DNA of 56,782 bases from assembly GCA_002338385.1 (NCBI GenBank), contig DDIE01000011.1, positions 1 to 56,782 of the forward strand. The letters run 5' to 3'. Shown here piece after piece: positions 17,236 to 25,146 of the stretch. Positions within the stretch are counted from its first letter, which is position 1; every line of letters begins with the position of its first letter. A program made the position numbers and the translations under genes. The notes under the pieces were generated by a model. It did not search any database. It saw only the letters and a list, made by a program, of their open reading frames with translations, and was not told the DNA's origin. The stretch is from Proteobacteria bacterium UBA1858. GTDB taxonomy: Bacteria > Pseudomonadota > Gammaproteobacteria > UBA4575.

Positions 17236-19022
17236 GTACAAGTTATAAATTAATCGAGCATGAATATGACGTGCTAGTGGTTGGTGCCGGTGGTGCTGGC
17301 CTACGCGCGACTTTCGGTATGGCTGTCAGTGGTCTATCCACCGCCTGTATTTCCAAAGTATTTCCTACCCGCAGTCACACTGTTGCTGCGCAGGGTGGAA
17401 TGAGCGCATCACTAGGTAATATGGGAGAAGATGACTGGCGCTGGCACATGTACGACACAGTCAAAGGCTCAGATTGGTTGGGCGACCAGGATGCGATTGA
17501 ATATATGTGCCGCGAGGCAGTGCCTGCAATCGTCGAGTTAGAGCATTATGGGGTGCCATTCTCACGCACTGATGAGGGTAAGATTTATCAGCGCCCGTTC
17601 GGTGGTATGACCACGCGTTACGGGGAGGGGATTGCCCAGCGCACATGCGCAGCGGCTGACCGAACCGGCCACGCGATACTGCATACGCTCTATCAGCAGT
17701 CGCTCAAGCACAACGCTGAATTTTTTATCGAATACTTCGCTATCGATCTGTTAATGGATGAAGATGGTAGTTGCCGTGGTGTCATTGCGATAGATTTGGC
17801 AACGGGAGAACTGCACCGATTCCGAGCGCATCAGGTGCTAATGGCAACTGGCGGTTATGGCAGAACATATTTCTCATGTACTTCCGCACATACCTGCACC
17901 GGGGATGGCAACGCGATGGTCCTGCGCGCGGGTATGCCGCTGCAAGATATGGAGTTCGTCCAGTTCCATCCTACTGGAATTTACGGTTCAGGATGCTTGA
18001 TTACAGAAGGAGCTCGCGGGGAGGGTGGTTACCTCACTAACGCCAGTGGCGAGCGTTTCATGGAGCGCTATGCACCTAATGCCAAAGATTTAGCTTCGCG
18101 CGATGTGGTCAGTCGTTCAATGACGATGGAAATTAACGCCGGACGTGGGGTGGGTGAAGAGGCCGATCATATTCATCTCCATCTGGAGCATTTAGGGGCA
18201 GATGTTATTAACGAGCGCTTGCCTGGTATCGCCGAGAGTGCGCAAATATTTGCCGGTGTAGATGTCACTAAAGAACCAATACCCGTTCTACCCACCGTGC
18301 ACTACAACATGGGCGGTATTCCTACTAATCATCATGGTCAAGTGGTCAATCTGGTAGATGGTGACCCGAATACCATCATGCCAGGCTTAATGGCTATCGG
18401 TGAGGCTGCGTGTGTGTCAGTTCACGGCGCTAATCGTCTTGGCTCCAACTCACTACTAGATCTGATCGTATTCGGTCGTGCTGCAGCAATACGCGCAGCT
18501 GAATTAGTCAAACCGAATACCCCGCATCCTACTCTGGCGGAGAGTGCGAGTGAGAAAATCCTCGATCGCTTTGATGCGCTGCGTCATGCTAACGGCAGTA
18601 CCCCGACGGCGGAGCTCAGACTGGAGTTGCAAAAGAATATGCAAACCCATGCAGCAGTATTCAGAACAGGCGAGTCTTTAAGCTCTGGTTTAGCTAAGGT
18701 TAACGCTCTGAATGATCAGTTCAAAGATGTCAAAGTTACCGACAAATCATTGATTTGGAACACAGACCTAATAGAAACGCTTGAATTAGCCAATCTACTC
18801 CCGCAAGCCATTGCGACAGTCGCCTCAGCACTCAACCGAGAAGAGAGTCGTGGAGCGCATGCACGCGATGACCATCAGGAGCGTAATGACGAAACCTGGA
18901 TGAAGCATACCCTAGCAAATGTGGCAGACAGTGGAGAAGTGACGGTGGCATATCGGCCGGTGACAATGACAACATTGACCGATGAAGTGGATGTCTTTCC
19001 ACCCAAAGCACGCGTTTACTAA
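17232..19022 (+). CDS. sdhA: Succinate dehydrogenase flavoprotein subunit
   Basis: SdhA oxidises succinate to fumarate with covalently bound FAD. The 596-residue product has the dinucleotide motif VVGAGGAGLRA (16-26) and the FAD-attachment motif RSHTVAAQGG with His49. The substrate-binding block HPTGIYGSG and the HGANRLGSNSLLD region follow, then the C-terminal capping segment ending FPPKARVY. ATG 17232 forms an ATGA overlap with sdhD. A much longer frame starting at 16923 overlaps sdhD and is not credible. Flavinylation should depend on the SdhE encoded downstream. Confidence 0.97.
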   Translation: MSTSYKLIEHEYDVLVVGAGGAGLRATFGMAVSGLSTACISKVFPTRSHTVAAQGGMSASLGNMGEDDWRWHMYDTVKGSDWLGDQDAIEYMCREAVPAIVELEHYGVPFSRTDEGKIYQRPFGGMTTRYGEGIAQRTCAAADRTGHAILHTLYQQSLKHNAEFFIEYFAIDLLMDEDGSCRGVIAIDLATGELHRFRAHQVLMATGGYGRTYFSCTSAHTCTGDGNAMVLRAGMPLQDMEFVQFHPTGIYGSGCLITEGARGEGGYLTNASGERFMERYAPNAKDLASRDVVSRSMTMEINAGRGVGEEADHIHLHLEHLGADVINERLPGIAESAQIFAGVDVTKEPIPVLPTVHYNMGGIPTNHHGQVVNLVDGDPNTIMPGLMAIGEAACVSVHGANRLGSNSLLDLIVFGRAAAIRAAELVKPNTPHPTLAESASEKILDRFDALRHANGSTPTAELRLELQKNMQTHAAVFRTGESLSSGLAKVNALNDQFKDVKVTDKSLIWNTDLIETLELANLLPQAIATVASALNREESRGAHARDDHQERNDETWMKHTLANVADSGEVTVAYRPVTMTTLTDEVDVFPPKARVY

Positions 19023-19056
19023 ATTATTCATTTAAAGGCTAAACTGAGGACTAAGC

Positions 19057-19839
19057 ATGGCAGAATTTACCCTACCAGCAAATTCTATTGTCAAAAAGGG
19101 CAAGCAATTTGAGGCGCCCACTGGTGCTACCAACACCAAGCGTTTCAAGGTCTATCGTTATGACCCTGACGATGGTCAAAATCCACGCGTCGACGTCTAT
19201 GACGTTGACTTAGACAGCTGTGGACCAATGGTGCTGGATGCGCTCATAAAAATTAAAAATGAGGTAGATTCGACGCTTACTTTTCGCCGCTCATGCCGCG
19301 AGGGTATCTGTGGCTCTTGCTCGATGAATATTGATGGCATGAACACCTTGGCGTGCATTAAAGCAATTGCGGATTGTAAGGGTGACGTGGAAATATACCC
19401 CTTGCCTCACATGGGTGTGGTGAAAGATCTGGTCCCTGATTTAACCAACTTTTATGCCCAATACGCTTCGGTGCAACCCTGGATGCAAACTGATACACCA
19501 CCCCCGCCAGATCGTGAGAGGCTCCAATCCAAAGCCGATAGGGAACGCTTGGAAGGACTTGAAGAATGCATTCTATGTGCTTGTTGTTCAACAAGTTGTC
19601 CGAGTTACTGGTGGAATAGCGATCGTTATCTCGGGCCGGCCGCATTGCTGGCTGCGTATCGCTGGATATCCGACAGTCGGGATGAGGCGACTGGCGAGCG
19701 TCTGGATGAGCTCGAGGATCCATTTAAGCTATATCGCTGTCACACGATTATGAACTGCACCAATGCCTGCCCAAAGAACCTCAACCCAGCTAAGGCAATT
19801 GCAGAAATTAAGAAGCTCATCATCCAGCGCAAAACATAG
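19057..19839 (+). CDS. sdhB: Succinate dehydrogenase iron-sulfur subunit
   Basis: SdhB carries electrons from FAD to quinone through three Fe-S clusters. The 260-residue product shows all ligands: the [2Fe-2S] set in CREGICGSCSMN and the later LAC, the [4Fe-4S] set CILCACCSTSCP, and the [3Fe-4S]/[4Fe-4S] set CHTIMNCTNACP. It lies 34 bases after sdhA with GAGGA upstream. The N-terminus (about 20 residues before the conserved KVYRYDP) is slightly longer than in E. coli. Confidence 0.97.
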   Translation: MAEFTLPANSIVKKGKQFEAPTGATNTKRFKVYRYDPDDGQNPRVDVYDVDLDSCGPMVLDALIKIKNEVDSTLTFRRSCREGICGSCSMNIDGMNTLACIKAIADCKGDVEIYPLPHMGVVKDLVPDLTNFYAQYASVQPWMQTDTPPPPDRERLQSKADRERLEGLEECILCACCSTSCPSYWWNSDRYLGPAALLAAYRWISDSRDEATGERLDELEDPFKLYRCHTIMNCTNACPKNLNPAKAIAEIKKLIIQRKT

Positions 19840-19841
19840 CC

Positions 19842-20084
19842 ATGTCGATTCGGCCGGAGCCATCAAAACTGCGTTGGCGATGTCGACGCGGTACGAAGGA
19901 ACTGGATACACTGACAGAGCGTTACCTAGACGATCACTATGCGGCGGCCAGTCTGGCTGAACAATGTGCGTTCGCGCAATTATTGGAGTTACAAGATCCG
20001 GAGTTATATAAGATACTCACACGTGAGCATGTGCCTGACGACGCACTGGTGAAAAGTATTGTGGAGAAAATAAATCAAACCTAA
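19842..20084 (+). CDS. sdhE: FAD assembly factor SdhE
   Basis: SdhE promotes covalent attachment of FAD to SdhA. The 80-residue product has the RGxxE motif as RRGTKELD (16-23). The compact helical fold of the family is visible in the block YLDDHYAAASLAEQ and later residues FAQLLELQDPELY. It starts two bases after the sdhB stop, so it is co-transcribed with its target. In E. coli the gene is unlinked from sdh and sits beside ygfX; both neighbours are present here. Confidence 0.93.
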   Translation: MSIRPEPSKLRWRCRRGTKELDTLTERYLDDHYAAASLAEQCAFAQLLELQDPELYKILTREHVPDDALVKSIVEKINQT

Positions 20085-20109
20085 CGGCGCCACGCAGTGT
20101 TTCTCTATA

Positions 20110-20511
20110 GTGAGATCTGGCAGGCTATTAATGGTCGATCTCTTATTCACTCTATTTGGTCTTTTGTTAGTCTTCAACTATAGTCTGGAAACTCCATATA
20201 AGCTACTGTTATTACTGGTTTTTGTGTATCAGCTATATCAGCATCTGCGGGTCACCTCTAGTTGTCGTCTTGAGTTTAAACCTGACCAGTCTGAGTGGTT
20301 TTATATTGACCATAAACAACACCAACAACGCGTAGAGTCGATCCATCCTGTTTACCTCAGCGCCAAGCTGATAGCACTCAATCTAGATTTGCCAAAGGCC
20401 TCTGGCGTGCACATCATCATTACCCAAAGCTGTTTGATTGACGATCAGTTTAACCAGTTAAGGCGCGCAATAATCTGCCCACAACTTAAACATCCCCACG
20501 CCGTGCTGTAG
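20110..20511 (+). CDS. YgfX/CptA-like membrane protein
   Basis: The 133-residue product has two hydrophobic helices near the N-terminus (about 8-40 with a short turn) and a soluble remainder, the layout of YgfX. That protein is encoded after sdhE in E. coli and has been described as an inner-membrane partner of SdhE. Sequence similarity is weak to the eye, so the call rests mainly on position and topology. The start is GTG 20110 or ATG 20131. I kept the GTG because the residues SGRLL before the helix are usual in the family. DUF1249 follows after six bases. Confidence 0.6.
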   Translation: MRSGRLLMVDLLFTLFGLLLVFNYSLETPYKLLLLLVFVYQLYQHLRVTSSCRLEFKPDQSEWFYIDHKQHQQRVESIHPVYLSAKLIALNLDLPKASGVHIIITQSCLIDDQFNQLRRAIICPQLKHPHAVL

Positions 20512-20517
20512 TCATAC

Positions 20518-20967
20518 ATGAGATATACCAATTTATCAGCCTCCATACCCTTGCCTGAACCGAAAACTTTTGCGGGTTTAATGGAAATCTATGAGACCAA
20601 CTACATTAATATACGAAGGCTATGTGGCAATATCAATTTGCTTGATGAGTGGGTGATCTCACAGGTGCAGACGGGTTTAGACTTACATCTTAGAATCATT
20701 GAGCGCGCGAAATATACACTTACCCTCAAGCTCACCTATCAATTCACAGATGGCAGTGAACAACGCATCGATGAATATCCAGATTTGTTGGTACGCGTTT
20801 ATTTCGATGCCAAACAGGCTGAGGTGCTGCAGGTATTCTCATCTCAACAGCCAAGCAGGGTGGATTATCGTCAACGCCTGCGCAAGAAATGGTATGACAA
20901 CCGGTTTCTCTATAAATGGTTGAAATATTGTCTGAACGAGGGTCACAACTTCCATAAAGTAAGCTAA
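20518..20967 (+). CDS. DUF1249 family protein (YqiB-like)
   Basis: The 149-residue soluble product resembles E. coli YqiB. Family hallmarks are an N-terminal FAGLMEIYETNYINIRRL, a central DLHLRIIERAKYTLTLKL, YPDLLVRVYFDAKQAEVL, and a C-terminal segment ending WLKYCLNEGHNF. The biochemical role is not known. It begins six bases after the YgfX-like gene and is likely the last gene of the sdh transcription unit. About 95 bases separate it from the next gene, which has its own regulator-type context. Confidence 0.8.
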   Translation: MRYTNLSASIPLPEPKTFAGLMEIYETNYINIRRLCGNINLLDEWVISQVQTGLDLHLRIIERAKYTLTLKLTYQFTDGSEQRIDEYPDLLVRVYFDAKQAEVLQVFSSQQPSRVDYRQRLRKKWYDNRFLYKWLKYCLNEGHNFHKVS

Positions 20968-21062
20968 AAACACAATGTGGATCAAAATAATTGTACTTAC
21001 GTGGTTGAATTGTGACAATATGTCATATTATTGAATTTATACCAATCAGAGGGCGATAATTA

Positions 21063-21581
21063 ATGAAATTATCAACAAAAGCTCAACATGCCGTGACAGC
21101 GATGATTAATTTGGCTATGAACAATGGTATTCGTCCTGTCACACTCGCAGAAATATCCAAAAATCAGGGTATCTCGCTGTCTTATTTAGAACAGCTATTT
21201 TCGAAAATGCGCAAAGCGGAGTTGGTGGAGGGTGTACGTGGCCCTGGAGGTGGCTACAAACTCGCCAAAAGTCCTGAGGAAACCTGTATTGCCGAGATCG
21301 TTATCGCAATTGATGGGGGGACCAAGGCCCATGCTACTGCATACGCGCAGAGTGGACAGACGCAACATGATGATGCGGCTTATCGAGCGCGACTGCATCA
21401 GATTCACGTGACACATCACATGTGGAAAATATTAAGCGACAAAATTTATGATTTTCTATGCCAACTGACCTTGGCGGAGTTTTCGGATACTAGCATTCTC
21501 AACAAATTAACTAGCAATGACGAGCCAAACAATGACCTAGAGCACATTAAATATAAGGGTCTCTCCGCGACCTCCTTCTAG
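21063..21581 (+). CDS. Rrf2/IscR-family regulator lacking Fe-S cluster cysteines
   Basis: The 172-residue product has the winged-helix DNA-binding domain of IscR: KLSTKAQHAVTAMINLA at the start, then ISLSYLEQLFSKMRKAELVEG and RGPGGGYKLAK. IscR binds its [2Fe-2S] cluster with Cys92, Cys98, Cys104 and His107. Here the corresponding stretch (about 86-118) has no cysteine at all; the only cysteines are C75 and C133. The dimer region WKILSDKIYDFLCQLTLAE is kept. It should bind DNA without an Fe-S cluster or sense something else. No isc genes follow; an alpha/beta hydrolase does, 144 bases downstream. Confidence 0.85.
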   Translation: MKLSTKAQHAVTAMINLAMNNGIRPVTLAEISKNQGISLSYLEQLFSKMRKAELVEGVRGPGGGYKLAKSPEETCIAEIVIAIDGGTKAHATAYAQSGQTQHDDAAYRARLHQIHVTHHMWKILSDKIYDFLCQLTLAEFSDTSILNKLTSNDEPNNDLEHIKYKGLSATSF

Positions 21582-21725
21582 TTAAATAGAAAGCGCTGTA
21601 TCGTGGTGCTGTTTTTGTGTATAAATAACATCGTTATATATTAAGAAGATCGACACAGTATTTACCACTGAGTCAGATGCTACACGTCGACGATATAAGA
21701 TCAGCTACCTAGAAAAGGGGGGGAT

Positions 21726-22592
21726 ATGCAGCAAGCAGTGACTATCAATGGTCTCACGCTCAACATTAACATCGAAGAGTGCGGCAGCGGTGAGACAACC
21801 TTACTCATGGTTCATGGGATTCCAACAAATGCTCGCTTATGGCGGCATGTTCAGACTCACCTGAAAGACAAATATCGAACACTGGCCATGGATATGGTTG
21901 GTTATGGACAGTCCGATATGCCACTGGATGATTTTGAGCATAGTCTTACCAATCAGGCTGAAGCAATTAAAGGCGTCATTGACGGACTTGGCTTAAAAGG
22001 AAAAGTAATCCTCGTTGGACACGATCATGGTGGCGGTGTATGCCAAATTTTCGCCTCCAAATATTGCGATTACATTGCTCGCCTAGTACTGATTAATCCG
22101 GTTGCATTCGATTACTGGCCAGTATTGGAAGTCGAGGCGTTTAATGGCTTTGTCGGCGCTGATGACACTACGCTACAGATGGGAATGGCACAGGCTGCTG
22201 CCGCATTTCCAGGGCTATTACGAACCGGCAGTTTCGACAAGATTGCCTTCACAGATAAGAACGTTAAACAAAATTATCTTCAATTCTGGGGTCGCGGTCC
22301 CGGCCTGACAGGATTTAAATCGCTGGTGAAAATCTGTTCACAACCCAGTAATGAAGAGACTATGGGCGTAGATCATAGCCAAATTACCTGTCCTACCATG
22401 GTGTGCTGGGCATTACATGATGCCTGGATGCCAACAGAGTCAGGTCGGCGTCTTAAACAGGCGATTGCGGGCCCGGTGCGCTTTGAGATTATAGAGCGGG
22501 CGGGTCATTATGTGCAGGAGGATCGTCCAGATGCCGTGGCCGATCTGATCGATGATTTTGTCACGGAGTGGCAGGGGGTAGAAATCAAATAA
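21726..22592 (+). CDS. Alpha/beta hydrolase with aspartate nucleophile (haloalkane dehalogenase/epoxide hydrolase-like)
   Basis: The 288-residue product is a single alpha/beta-hydrolase domain. It has the oxyanion-hole motif HGIPTNARLW (30-39) and the nucleophile elbow GHDHGGG with Asp100. A late acid lies in ALHDAWMP and the catalytic His in GHYVQED. An Asp nucleophile, rather than Ser, is characteristic of haloalkane/haloacetate dehalogenases and epoxide hydrolases, which form alkyl-enzyme esters. The substrate cannot be told from sequence. There is no signal peptide. ATG 21726 follows a G-rich ribosome-binding stretch. The upstream IscR-like gene may regulate it. It converges on mdh. Confidence 0.8.
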   Translation: MQQAVTINGLTLNINIEECGSGETTLLMVHGIPTNARLWRHVQTHLKDKYRTLAMDMVGYGQSDMPLDDFEHSLTNQAEAIKGVIDGLGLKGKVILVGHDHGGGVCQIFASKYCDYIARLVLINPVAFDYWPVLEVEAFNGFVGADDTTLQMGMAQAAAAFPGLLRTGSFDKIAFTDKNVKQNYLQFWGRGPGLTGFKSLVKICSQPSNEETMGVDHSQITCPTMVCWALHDAWMPTESGRRLKQAIAGPVRFEIIERAGHYVQEDRPDAVADLIDDFVTEWQGVEIK

Positions 22593-22606
22593 GCCTTATG
22601 CCAGCG

Positions 22607-23584
22607 CTATAGCAAGTCTTTCACCATGTCGCGCTCTTTGATCAGTTCCTGCTCAGAGCGCGCGATCATGTGTTGGGAGAACTCATTCAACTGCAGATCT
22701 TGCACAACTGTAAATTGACGATCGCGGCAGACCGCTGGATACGAAAACATGAGATCAGGATCGATGCCATACATCCCTTGGGAATAAATGCCCATGCTCA
22801 CCCAATTGTCAGCTGCACTGCCCAGTGTCCAGTCACGCATATGATCAATCGCAGCCGAAGCCGCGGAGGCCGCGGATGAGGTGCCGCGCGCTTCGATAAT
22901 TTTGGCGCCGCGTTTTTGCACCAAATCGATAAATTCATTTTTGTACCAACTCTGATCAATCATGCTACTGGCATCTTGTGAGTTGATTTGGCAGTGCTGC
23001 AGATCAGGAAACTGAGTGGTGGAGTGATTGCCCCACACAGTCACTTGCTTGATAGCTGTGGGATGCTGGTTGAGTTTCTCAGCGAGTAAGCTAAGGGTTC
23101 TATTGTGATCTAGGCGCATCATAGAGCTGATCTGATGAGGGGCTAAATTAGGGGCATTATGCAGCGTAATAAGGGCATTGGTATTAGCCGGATTACCGAC
23201 GACTAACACACGTACGTCTGGGTTGGCATGATCACTAATTGCCTTACCTGTGGGCTTAAAAATTGCCCCATTGGCACTTAACAGATCTTGCCGTTCCATG
23301 CCTTTGGTGCGCGGCCGTGAACCAATTAAAAACACATAGTCTGCATCACCAAACCCAATACTGGGATCAGCAGTGGCAACGACATTGTGCAGGGTTGCAA
23401 AGGCGCAGTCACGCAGCTCCATGACTACCCCGGTCAAGACTGGCAGAGCAGGCTCAATTTCAATTAAATGGAGATTTACTGGCTGCTCGGGTCCGAAAAG
23501 ATGACCGGCTGCGATTCTAAATGCGATGGCGTAACCGATATTTCCTGCTGCACCTGTAAGTGCGACATTGACCGCTTGTTTCAT
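22607..23584 (-). CDS. mdh: Malate dehydrogenase (NAD-dependent, cytosolic-type)
   Basis: Mdh interconverts malate and oxaloacetate in the TCA cycle. The 325-residue product begins with the Rossmann motif VALTGAAGNIGYAIAFRIA and has the active-loop segment GSRPRTKGMERQDLL. VVGNPANTNA and the catalytic-His motif TVWGNHSTTQFPD follow. These features place it in the group of malate dehydrogenases resembling eukaryotic cytosolic enzymes, common in many bacteria. It lies 51 bases downstream of zapE on the same strand, so the two are probably co-transcribed. Confidence 0.95.
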   Translation of the reverse strand: MKQAVNVALTGAAGNIGYAIAFRIAAGHLFGPEQPVNLHLIEIEPALPVLTGVVMELRDCAFATLHNVVATADPSIGFGDADYVFLIGSRPRTKGMERQDLLSANGAIFKPTGKAISDHANPDVRVLVVGNPANTNALITLHNAPNLAPHQISSMMRLDHNRTLSLLAEKLNQHPTAIKQVTVWGNHSTTQFPDLQHCQINSQDASSMIDQSWYKNEFIDLVQKRGAKIIEARGTSSAASAASAAIDHMRDWTLGSAADNWVSMGIYSQGMYGIDPDLMFSYPAVCRDRQFTVVQDLQLNEFSQHMIARSEQELIKERDMVKDLL

Positions 23585-23635
23585 GTTAACTCTCAGTCCT
23601 TGAAAACAATATCATAACGAATCATATATCTGATG

Positions 23636-24739
23636 TCACAGTGATTTATGTGCTTGTGCGAGATAATCATGTGAACGCATTTCGATCAATCGACTCTCGG
23701 TGCGCTGCATTTCAAAGGCCAATTTTTTGCCTTGATATAATTCTCGTTCTGGTGCTGCTGCTGTGATGATGACCTTGACATTACGATCGTAAAACTCATC
23801 AATAGCGGTAATAAAACGACGCGTGACATCATCATTTTCAGTCAAGATTGGAATATTCGATATCAATACAGTGTTAAAGCATCGCGCGATCTCAATATAA
23901 TCTGTCGCGCTGCGCGGTCCATCACATAAGGCGCTAAAATCAAACCAGACGACACCGTCAGAGCATCGTCGGGTATTAATTTCATGGCCATGAATGTTGA
24001 GTATTTCATGGTCCACACCCGGTTCGGTTGCGATATGTGCAAAATTATTCTGCATAATCTGGTCTGCACTGGCATCTAGAGGCGTGTGGTAAATATCGGC
24101 ATGCTCCAGAAACTCAAGACGGTGATCCTGATTACCACCCAGCTCTGCAATTTTGCAATGCATTTTGATTAACTCGATGGCGGGCAGAAATTTTTGCCTC
24201 TGCAGGCCGTCTTTATATAATTCGTCTGGATGGCAATTACTGGTGGCAACTAGGGTGACGCCTTGTTTGAACAATGATTCCAGTAAGCCCGCTAGAATCA
24301 TTGCATCACCAATATCAGAGACAAATAGTTCATCTAAACACAGCACATCTGCGCGTCGATGGAAGTGTTGTGCGACGTCATCCAATGGGTTTTCCTGATT
24401 ATCTATTTGGCTCAATTGATGATGCACCTCCTGCATGAAACGATGGAAATGCAGACGCAATTTCTTCTTGATCGGCAGGCAATCAAAAAACAGATCCATC
24501 ATATGTGTTTTACCGCGCCCGACTGAACCCCAGATATAGAGCCCCCGGATGATCTTCGCAGGTTGTTGAGCAGGTTTTAAAAAGCTCAATAAACGCGTGT
24601 ATAAGGACAGCCCGTGCCCCGGCTGACGTTGCTTGAGACGATTTTCTAAAGCATCTAATTGCTGCACAACATAGCGCTGGTCCTGATCTGGCCTGAGCTG
24701 TTGTCGTTTAATTGCTCTCTCGTACTTAGACTGTGGCAT
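23636..24739 (-). CDS. zapE: Cell division protein ZapE (AFG1-like ATPase)
   Basis: ZapE is a cytoplasmic AAA-type ATPase that acts on the Z-ring, especially under low-oxygen or stress conditions. The 367-residue product has Walker A in YIWGSVGRGKTHMMDLFF (about 68-85), Walker B in VLCLDELFVSDIGDAM, and sensor-type ATSNCHPDELY. Later come HGHEINTR and FDFSALCDGPRSATDYIEI, all usual for AFG1/ZapE. Length is normal. Its start at 24739 faces the RpoN-type promoter region that runs the other way. Confidence 0.93.
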   Translation of the reverse strand: MPQSKYERAIKRQQLRPDQDQRYVVQQLDALENRLKQRQPGHGLSLYTRLLSFLKPAQQPAKIIRGLYIWGSVGRGKTHMMDLFFDCLPIKKKLRLHFHRFMQEVHHQLSQIDNQENPLDDVAQHFHRRADVLCLDELFVSDIGDAMILAGLLESLFKQGVTLVATSNCHPDELYKDGLQRQKFLPAIELIKMHCKIAELGGNQDHRLEFLEHADIYHTPLDASADQIMQNNFAHIATEPGVDHEILNIHGHEINTRRCSDGVVWFDFSALCDGPRSATDYIEIARCFNTVLISNIPILTENDDVTRRFITAIDEFYDRNVKVIITAAAPERELYQGKKLAFEMQRTESRLIEMRSHDYLAQAHKSL

Positions 24740-24817
24740 ATCTGCAGCGCGTCATTGGATGAAATAATCCTATGTAGTGTAATGTTTTTATCGAAATTTG
24801 TTTAATAATGTTCTATT

Positions 24818-24837
24818 TTGGGGCAGTCATGCCACAA
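24818..24837. promoter_or_regulatory. Imperfect palindrome, candidate enhancer site for a sigma-54 activator
   Basis: TTGGGGCA (24818-24825) and TGCCACAA (24830-24837) form an inverted repeat with seven of eight positions paired around a four-base centre. It lies about 90 bases upstream of the sigma-54 motif at 24919-24934, the distance at which NtrC-type activators usually bind. The activator cannot be named. Confidence 0.45.
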
Positions 24838-24918
24838 TATGTGATACAAACCCAGCTTTTTTTATACAGATCTTAAGACGCATTTGTTAACTATATGAAA
24901 ACTCATGGAAATTATTTC

Positions 24919-24934
24919 TGGCACGATCTGTGCA
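24919..24934 (+). promoter_or_regulatory. Sigma-54 (RpoN) promoter motif
   Basis: TGGCACG-ATCT-GTGCA matches the consensus TGGCACG-N4-TTGCW at all but one base. The invariant GG (24920-24921) and GC (24932-24933) are exactly 12 bases apart. No gene lies between it and the terminator at 25005. The 407-base gap 24740-25146 holds this promoter, the palindrome and the terminator, plus the nagZ leader. Confidence 0.72.
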
Positions 24935-24944
24935 ACGTTATTAG

Positions 24945-25031
24945 TGAGCTAACAGCATTTGAAAATCTTTATGTGCTGCTGTGATACTCGACTCCTCCTG
25001 ATTAGGGCACTCCTTTGAGTGCCCTCATTTT
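24945..25031 (+). ncRNA. Candidate RpoN-dependent small RNA, about 87 nt
   Basis: The limits are inferred: a start about 12 bases after the sigma-54 GC element and an end in the T-run of the terminator. The predicted transcript has a 5' hairpin, ACAGCA (24952-24957) pairing with TGCTGT (24977-24982). A mostly unpaired segment follows, containing CTCCTCC (24992-24998), which could pair with Shine-Dalgarno sequences. The 8-bp terminator stem closes it. It may also be a leader peptide region: ATG 24971 opens a 15-codon frame with three Cys codons and three Leu codons, but no ribosome-binding site is visible. I do not recognise a known RNA family. Confidence 0.5.
25005..25031 (+). terminator. Intrinsic terminator of the candidate small RNA
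   Basis: GGGCACTC (25005-25012), loop CTTT, GAGTGCCC (25017-25024), then TCATTTTTT. The perfect 8-bp GC-rich stem with a T-run reads on the plus strand. No protein gene upstream on that strand explains it, and nagZ begins 116 bases later. Confidence 0.85.
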
Positions 25032-25146
25032 TATCCCATCGATCTTACGTCCAGATTAAACCTCGCACAGCGTCAACATTTTGCTGAGTGTAACAGGCCC
25101 ATCCGAACTTATAGCTATTTTGATCGGCTTTAGGTAACTTATCGCC

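Noticed and set aside
25005..25031. Terminator read as an attenuator of nagZ
   Set aside because: I found no alternative antiterminator pairing and nagZ can have its own promoter in the remaining 115 bases, so an independent transcript is simpler.
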